Source: Nigrospora sphaerica
Lineage: Eukaryota; Ascomycota; Sordariomycetes; Amphisphaeriales; Apiosporaceae
Assembly: GCA_018287875.1 (NCBI GenBank)
Contig: JAGVVL010000002.1
Span: forward strand, 3,596,001 to 3,660,000
Reading direction: 5' to 3'
Length of the DNA stretch: 64,000 nucleotides
The notes below the pieces were generated by a model. That model ran no database searches, had not been told where the DNA came from, and worked only from the letters and a program-made list of their open reading frames with translations. A program made the position numbers and the translations under genes. Of the stretch, positions 58,726 to 64,000 are shown one piece after another. Each line of letters starts with the position of its first letter. Position 1 is the stretch's first letter.

Positions 58726-59819
58726 ATGATTCTCTCGTCGTTGATAATAGCCCCACTCATGGTGGGATCGGCAGCGGCGGCCGATCTTCCCGTTCCCGCT
58801 CCTGGCAGCTTCGTGCTGCCGCGTAAAGGGAAGGGCTTCCAGAAGTTCGGCATGGTGTTGATGGGAGGCACCAACTTCAGCGACGCCGAGACGCAGGCAA
58901 CCTTTGAGTCGTTCCAGAAGCTGGACAACGGCCGGGCCCTCAGCAACTATGTCTCGGTCGGGCGCAACCCCCTTCCCAACCATGTGGCCGCAATTGCTGG
59001 CACTACTGTACGGCCCCTTCCCCGCCACCGTCGCCTCTGCGGCGCCCTTCTGACCCCCGTGTGCTTACTGAATTGCCGCGTGTCCAGTACGGCTTGGAGA
59101 ACTGCCAAGAGGGCGCGGGCGGCCCGAGGCAATGCCGCTTTGACGGGATGAGTCTGATCGATCTCTTCGAAGCTCAGAACGTCAGTTACCGCTTCTACGC
59201 TGAAGACTACCCGGGCAAATGCGACCTCTCGGACCTCGCGGGGTCGATCCCGGCCTTGCGCTCTGCCAGGGTCCAGGAGAACCCCGGTTGGTGTGAGAAG
59301 GTCGTCAACGCCGTGCAATTTCAAGAGGACGTCCGCAGCAACAATCTCCCCCAGGTCTGGTTCTATACCCCGAATGTGCAAAACGGCGGGGGTTGCAATA
59401 TCTCACCCGGCCAGAACCGCTGCATCAGCACTTTTTTCATCCCTTTGCTCCAAAACGCCGAGTTCTCGAAGGATCTACTGTTCGTGCTAAGCTGTACGTC
59501 GCCACCGCCTCCCCCGCCCTTCATAGATGCCCCTTGAATACGATTCTCGCTGACCGCCACGTACCGCCTTTTCCCCTACGTAGACAACGGCTTCAACCCA
59601 AAAGCCAGCCCGGCGTCCAGCAGCCGGGTGTGGACGGGGCTGGCGGGTGGTGCTCTCGGGACCGTCGCGCAGGGCGCGTCCCGGCAGGATGACGTGCCCT
59701 ACAACCCATTCAGTATCACGCGCACGCTCGAGAACAACTGGAACCTAGGGGCTCTGGGGAAGAACGATACTCGCGCCGAACTTCTTTACCTCGGCCCGTT
59801 ACCCAAGCCGGCTAAGTAA
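58726..59819 (+). CDS. Secreted phosphoesterase-family protein with lost catalytic motifs
   Basis: Exons 58726-59007, 59088-59493 and 59584-59819 give 307 residues. I chose ATG 58726 because it opens a signal peptide (MILSSLIIAPLMVGSAAAA); an in-frame ATG at 58645 would add 27 residues. The fold matches fungal acid phosphatases of the phosphoesterase/phospholipase C family. Matching parts are a LSNYVSVGRNPLPNHVAAIAG block, SLIDLFEAQNVSYRFYAEDYPG, NLPQVWFYTPNVQNGG, FFIPLLQNAEFSKDLLFVLS and ITRTLENNWNLGALGKND. In active members these positions read like VxLEN, THPSxPNY and TFDE. Here they are VLMGG, GRNPLPNH and SYNG. It is therefore probably a non-enzymatic or altered secreted paralogue. Confidence 0.78.
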
Positions 59820-60338
59820 CGATATGCTCAATCGAATACGGATGTGAGCGGGGCACTCTTTATTCCTTGTCGATAGTTCGGCCCTACTAGAGCTTGACTC
59901 TTTTTGTTGACTGACTATACTCCATATTCTGACATACCGCACTGATGGCAGTTTTCTCAAACTAGGTTGGGACTGGGCGTATGATTTCAGGCTTTATATT
60001 CGTACTAACGTGAGGATGCAGATGAAATATAAGCCATGAGTCCCGAGACCGGACGGACTATTGAAGTGGCTTGTTATTCCTCTAGTGGAAATGCGTTCGC
60101 ATTTGTTGCTAGCATATAGTCTTTCGGAAGGCAATTTGTTGGATCGAGACTTACGGAATCTAGGGCCCCCTTTTTTCAATACATAACCCGATCCCATAGC
60201 GCCAAGCCTTGTGTATTACAAGTTTGGCGGCGTAATTTCGAGCAAAGTGACTTGCTTACCACGTCCACCCAGCGGCGTTGTGTAGTTTCACGGGGTGGAT
60301 AGGGAGAATGTACCCAACAATGAATGTATTGACGTGGC
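59820..60338. other. Convergent 3' region
   Basis: 519 bp between the phosphoesterase-like gene and NDUFAF5. It is AT-richer than the genes and no gene is supported. Confidence 0.45.
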
Positions 60339-61454
60339 CTATTTGTTCTCCAGAACATCTTTGAGGTTGATCTGGCCGCTTCCCCTGGCCAGGGGTTTCG
60401 CCTGGTCGGCCGACTCTTTCCAGCCAATCATATAGATCATCCGGAAGGTGGCAGGTATCGTGCCGTCCGGGTTGCCGTGCAGTTCTCTGTAGATGGCTTC
60501 GTTGGCCAGCAGTACGTCACGCTGGATGGGGCCCATCTCCCGTCCAAGTACGGCGTTGCTCTCGCCCATGGCTTGCAGGTCCTGCATGAGGGCAAAGGTG
60601 TCGGGATAGTCGACGATGATGTCATCGACATCCACGCCGATCATCTTAAAGCCGGCCCTCTGCAGCAAACCGCCGCAGTCGCGCACGTCGGCGAGCGGCG
60701 AGACGTGAGGCGACAGACCCCCACGGCGCTCCTGCTCAGCCAGCTGCAACGAGGTGCGCAGCTCGAACAAGGTGTCGCCTCCGAGCATGGCGCCCATGAA
60801 GGCGCAGTCGGGCTTGAGCACATTGTTGATTTGCGACAACATGCCGGGCAAGTCGTTGATCCAATGCAAGCTCAGGGAGCTCAGTACCAGGTCAAACGAG
60901 TTCGCCTCGTACGGCAAGGTCTCCTGGCTGGCGAGCACGTCGCGCGTCATGTTGATCTGCTCGTTGAAGGGCTGGTCGGCGTCCCGGTACAGGAGGGTTT
61001 CGGACGACTCGGCAGCCGTCAGATGGCCGATCCTGCCGACCAGGGGCTCCGATTCGGGCACATTCGGGTTGAGGTCGGGGTTAGGGGCCGTCAGGGCACG
61101 CGCGATGTTGCACGAGTTGGCGCCCACGTCGAGGACGCGGGGGTAGTGGCGCTTGATGTCGAGCAGCCTGTCGCACAGCCGAACAGCGACTTCATCTTTC
61201 AGATAGTCGGCGGTGCGGCTCTCGCTGGTGCTGGCGGCGGCGCGTTCCTTCTGGAGCCATTTGGCGTGGCGGTTAAAGACCTCGTGCACCGGCGGTCCGG
61301 CGGTTGTGAAGGCGTATCCTCGTCGTGTGCCCGCACGCGCTTCGGCAGCAGCAGCAGCTCGAGCTATGGGAGCTCCAGCTCCGCCTCTGGTCCGGCCAAA
61401 GTAGCTGGGCCTGGCCCACGAAGAAGCCGCAAGGCGCGTAGCGGTCCAGTTCAT
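60339..61454 (-). CDS. NDUFAF5-type mitochondrial methyltransferase/hydroxylase, complex I assembly
   Basis: An intronless frame of 371 residues. The N-terminal ~50 residues are rich in Ala, Arg and Ser with no acidic residue before the Glu near position 38, fitting a mitochondrial presequence. The class I SAM-binding fold shows VLDVGANSC (motif I, ~107), LPYEANSFDLVLSSLSLHWINDLPG (split here by function: motif region and conserved SLHWIND) and LKPDCAFMGAMLGGDTLFELR. These match NDUFAF5, which in humans hydroxylates an Arg of complex I subunit NDUFS7 during assembly. The presence of the gene agrees with a fungus that has complex I, unlike Saccharomyces. The BioC-type methyltransferases are related but lack the mitochondrial leader and the GGDTLFELR segment. 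Confidence 0.88.
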   Translation of the reverse strand: MNWTATRLAASSWARPSYFGRTRGGAGAPIARAAAAAEARAGTRRGYAFTTAGPPVHEVFNRHAKWLQKERAAASTSESRTADYLKDEVAVRLCDRLLDIKRHYPRVLDVGANSCNIARALTAPNPDLNPNVPESEPLVGRIGHLTAAESSETLLYRDADQPFNEQINMTRDVLASQETLPYEANSFDLVLSSLSLHWINDLPGMLSQINNVLKPDCAFMGAMLGGDTLFELRTSLQLAEQERRGGLSPHVSPLADVRDCGGLLQRAGFKMIGVDVDDIIVDYPDTFALMQDLQAMGESNAVLGREMGPIQRDVLLANEAIYRELHGNPDGTIPATFRMIYMIGWKESADQAKPLARGSGQINLKDVLENK

Positions 61455-62573
61455 GCTCCCGGTTCAGTTCGGCGGCCGTTTTTACACATTCTCGGACGCA
61501 CACGCGTGTCGTGGGAGAAGGGATTATGTCTTTTGCGTGGCGGGTTGCCGTGACGCGAGAGCGAGGGAAGAGCTCCAAGCTTGCAGCAGCTGCTGCAGGT
61601 GGGATCCGCAGACTGGATGGCGGGCTGGGGGGATCCTGGGCCCGGGATGGATCGATCCGTTAGCGCCGTCCGTTTAGTAGGAATGCACCCTATCACCAGC
61701 CACAACCCACTGTCGTCGTTCATTGCGCAGTACATCTTGCGCTCAAGCTCTCACCTGCGCTAGCTCTACGTGTACTTTGCAATCCAACCGTGTGGTGTGG
61801 TCTTTTATGTGGTGGCGTGGCGCACCAGAGCAGCCCGAGCGACGTAAAGGGACGATGGACTGACTGATGGCCGACTGGGTTGAGACGGACTTGTTGGACT
61901 TCCGTTCTTTCCGTCCGCCGTTGCGTAGTATCTCCCATCTACCGGGTCGATACATTGTTTCTTTAGTCTTCATCACCTTCCAGTCTACATCAAACCTATA
62001 CCCAACGCTGCTCAGCGTCGCCGACGCCACAGATCGACACCTTCCCCCCCTGCTTGGGCTTACTTACATAGTCGTTAGCTGGGGAAAGAGGTACATACAC
62101 TGTCCCCATACCGCAGCAACGCAACCTCCGGAGACAAAGACCACCTCTGACGAAAGCCAGAGACGGCTGAGAGAGCCTCCACCGTGTCTAGGTCTAGCGC
62201 GCCTGCAGTGGCCGACTGGGGACCGACATATTGACCGTTGACGGGTCCGTCCCCTGTCCCACTATCCAACTCGTCGACCCTCGCTCGACCACCCTATCTG
62301 ATCCCGCCCGCGACCAATCGACACACGACCGATCGGGGGACCATGTTGAACGAGTGACCACGACCACCACGACAGCCGCTTTCGTCGCGCGCTCCTGGAT
62401 TGTCATCCCATCCCGCACGTCTTTCTCTCCGATCATCCCCTACGAAAACCCGCCAGCCAGCCCCGAGTCCTCCAGTCATTCCCCCAGTCGCGCGAAGCCG
62501 AGGCGGAGGGTATCCGGTCCGTTGTTGCTTCCCAGTGTACAAATAGGGGCCCCGACAACAACCGTACAACACC
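61455..62573. other. Divergent promoter region NDUFAF5 / AP-2 alpha
   Basis: 1.1 kb with no supported gene. A 16-bp perfect palindrome (TGCAGCAGCTGCTGCA) lies at 61582-61597, about 130 bp upstream of NDUFAF5. The last ~350 bp are CT- and CGA-rich, as in a leader for the AP-2 gene. Confidence 0.5.
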
Positions 62574-64000
62574 ATGGCGTCCTCCGCCGCCGGCTTTCTC
62601 GGCCGCTCCAGCAACGGCAATGCGAACATGCGGGGGCTGGTGCAATTCATTGCCGACCTACGAAATGCCCGAGCACGCGAGCTGGAGGAGAAGAGAATCA
62701 ACAAGGAGTTGGCCAACATCAGGTGAGCCGCCCCTCCCTCTCCCCGGGGTGCTGGCCGACGGGCGCATCGCGAGTCGTCCCTGCTAACTGCGCCCCCTCC
62801 TGCCAGGCAAAAGTTCAAAGGTATGCGACGGATGACTGCCACGGTGCGATCGCGAACTGACGGACCTCCTTCCCAGACGGGAGCTTGAGTGGCTACCACA
62901 AGAAGAAATATGTCTGCAAGGTACGGCCTCCGACCTCCTGGCCCGCCAAGCATCGTCGTCTAACCACACGCCCAGCTCTTGTACATATACATTCTCGGCT
63001 GGAATGTCGATTTCGGACACCTTGAGGCCGTCAATCTCATCTCGGCCAACAAGTACTCGGAGAAACAGATCGGATACCTGGCCATGACCCTATTCCTGCA
63101 CGAGAAGCACGAGCTGTTGCATCTGGTTGTCAACAGCATACGAAAAGACCTCCTCGACCACAACGAGCTCTTCAACTGCCTCGCTCTCCATGCGATTGCC
63201 AACGTTGGAGGCCGGGAGATGGGTGAGGCCCTCAGCGGCGAAGTCCACAGGCTGCTCATTTCCCCGTAAGTGGCACGCCGGCCCCCGCCGCCGCGACACG
63301 GGCTGACCCCAGATGCAGTACCTCCAAGGCCTTCGTCAAGAAGAAGGCCGCCCTCACATTACTGCGCTTATACCGCAAGCACCCCGACATCATCCAGCCG
63401 CAGTGGGCCGAGCGCATTATCTCGCTGATGGACGACCCGGACTTCGGCGTGGCCCTGTCCGTCACCTCCCTGGTGATGGCAGTAGCCCAGGACAACCTAG
63501 AACAGTATCGGGGAGCCTACGTCAAGGCTGCTTCTCGGTTGAAACGCATCTTGATAGACGGCGAGGTGGCCCCCGATTACTTATACTACAAAGTGCCGTG
63601 CCCGTGGATACAGATCAAGCTGCTACGGTTACTGCAGTACTTCCCGCCCTCCGGTAAGTCGTCCCGTGCCCGCCACGAGCTGCTGTTGGCTCACGATTGC
63701 TACAGAGGACAGTCACGTCCGCGAAATGATTCGTGAGTCCTTGCAGCGGATTCTCAACATCGCCATGGAGTCAAACAAGAACGTGCAGCAGAACAACGCA
63801 CAGAACGCGGTTCTGTTCGAGGCCATCAACCTCATCATCCATCTCGACACGGAGCATGCCCTGATGCGGCAGATCTCGTCTCGGCTCGGCCGCTTCATCA
63901 CCTCGCGGGAGACCAATGTGCGGTATCTGGGCCTCGAGGCCATGACCCACCTTGCTGCCCGCGCCGAGAACCTGGACCCGATCAAGCAACATCAGGACGT
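62574..64000 (+). CDS. APL3: AP-2 complex subunit alpha (partial, 3' end beyond the window)
   Basis: Exons 62574-62722, 62807-62820, 62877-62920, 62976-63265, 63319-63653 and 63706 onward give about 375 residues before the window ends. The N-terminus [37 protein letters not shown] followed by KKKYVCKLLYIYILG is diagnostic of alpha-adaptin. The trunk continues with VNLISANKYSEKQIGYLAM and PWIQIKLLRLLQYFPP. Alpha-adaptin is the large subunit of the clathrin adaptor for endocytosis at the plasma membrane; its N-terminus binds PIP2 and its trunk holds the other subunits. The ear domain must lie downstream of 64000. Five introns fall in the first 1.1 kb, and exon 2 is only 14 nt. Confidence 0.95.
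62807..62820 (+). other. 14-nt exon of the AP-2 alpha gene
   Basis: This exon codes Q-K-F-K plus split codons between introns of 84 and 56 nt. It is required to keep the [20 protein letters not shown] motif in frame. Confidence 0.85.

Noticed and set aside
60477..61553. 358-residue plus-strand frame opposite NDUFAF5
   Set aside because: Mirror of the methyltransferase gene. Low-information composition and no start or splice context.

Overview
The window is genomic DNA of a filamentous ascomycete (Pezizomycotina). I infer a Sordariomycete from the protein types and the GC-rich third codon positions, but the sequence alone does not settle this. Genes sit on both strands. Most are interrupted by short introns with GT..AG ends and CTAAC/CTGAC-type branch sites. 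I reconstructed 19 protein-coding genes, one of them cut by the right edge, and one degraded coding locus. Every complete reconstruction closes in a single frame from ATG to stop. I found no tRNA, rRNA, CRISPR array, transposon or AT-rich RIP block.

Left part (0-30 kb): a seven-helix rhodopsin-domain membrane protein; a roughly 4.8-kb gene-free stretch; a GH63-type glycosidase related to yeast YMR196W; LSM1 of mRNA decay; a single-pass Ser/Ala-rich surface protein; a Nudix diphosphoinositol-polyphosphate hydrolase; another gene-free stretch of about 5 kb with a 12-bp minisatellite; the arginyl-tRNA-protein transferase ATE1; the exosome subunit RRP42; and an uncharacterised mitochondrial-type membrane protein.

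Middle part (31-50.4 kb), a dense housekeeping block: cytochrome c; a decayed locus (33.2-34.5 kb); the ribosome-biogenesis AAA-ATPase RIX7; the ESCRT-III subunit VPS20; a DUF2293 protein; the ATP synthase OSCP subunit; alpha-SNAP (SEC17); a GatC-like subunit of the mitochondrial Glu-tRNA(Gln) amidotransferase; and a DUF726 (yeast Mil1-like) protein. Several encode mitochondrial functions (cytochrome c, OSCP, GatC, later NDUFAF5) or membrane trafficking (VPS20, SEC17, DUF726, AP-2 alpha), but they are interleaved and do not form operon-like units.

Right part (50.4-64 kb), a more accessory-looking stretch: a 4.3-kb gene-free region, then three same-strand genes each preceded by a TATA-like box (nitrilase, extended SDR reductase, and a secreted phosphoesterase-family protein that has lost the family's catalytic motifs). 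The housekeeping genes NDUFAF5 and AP-2 alpha follow.

The most unusual observation is a 3-nucleotide internal exon (7231-7233) in the GH63 gene, flanked by two introns that each carry full splice signals. Very small exons also occur in the nitrilase (18 nt), AP-2 alpha (14 nt) and cytochrome c (16-nt first coding exon) genes.
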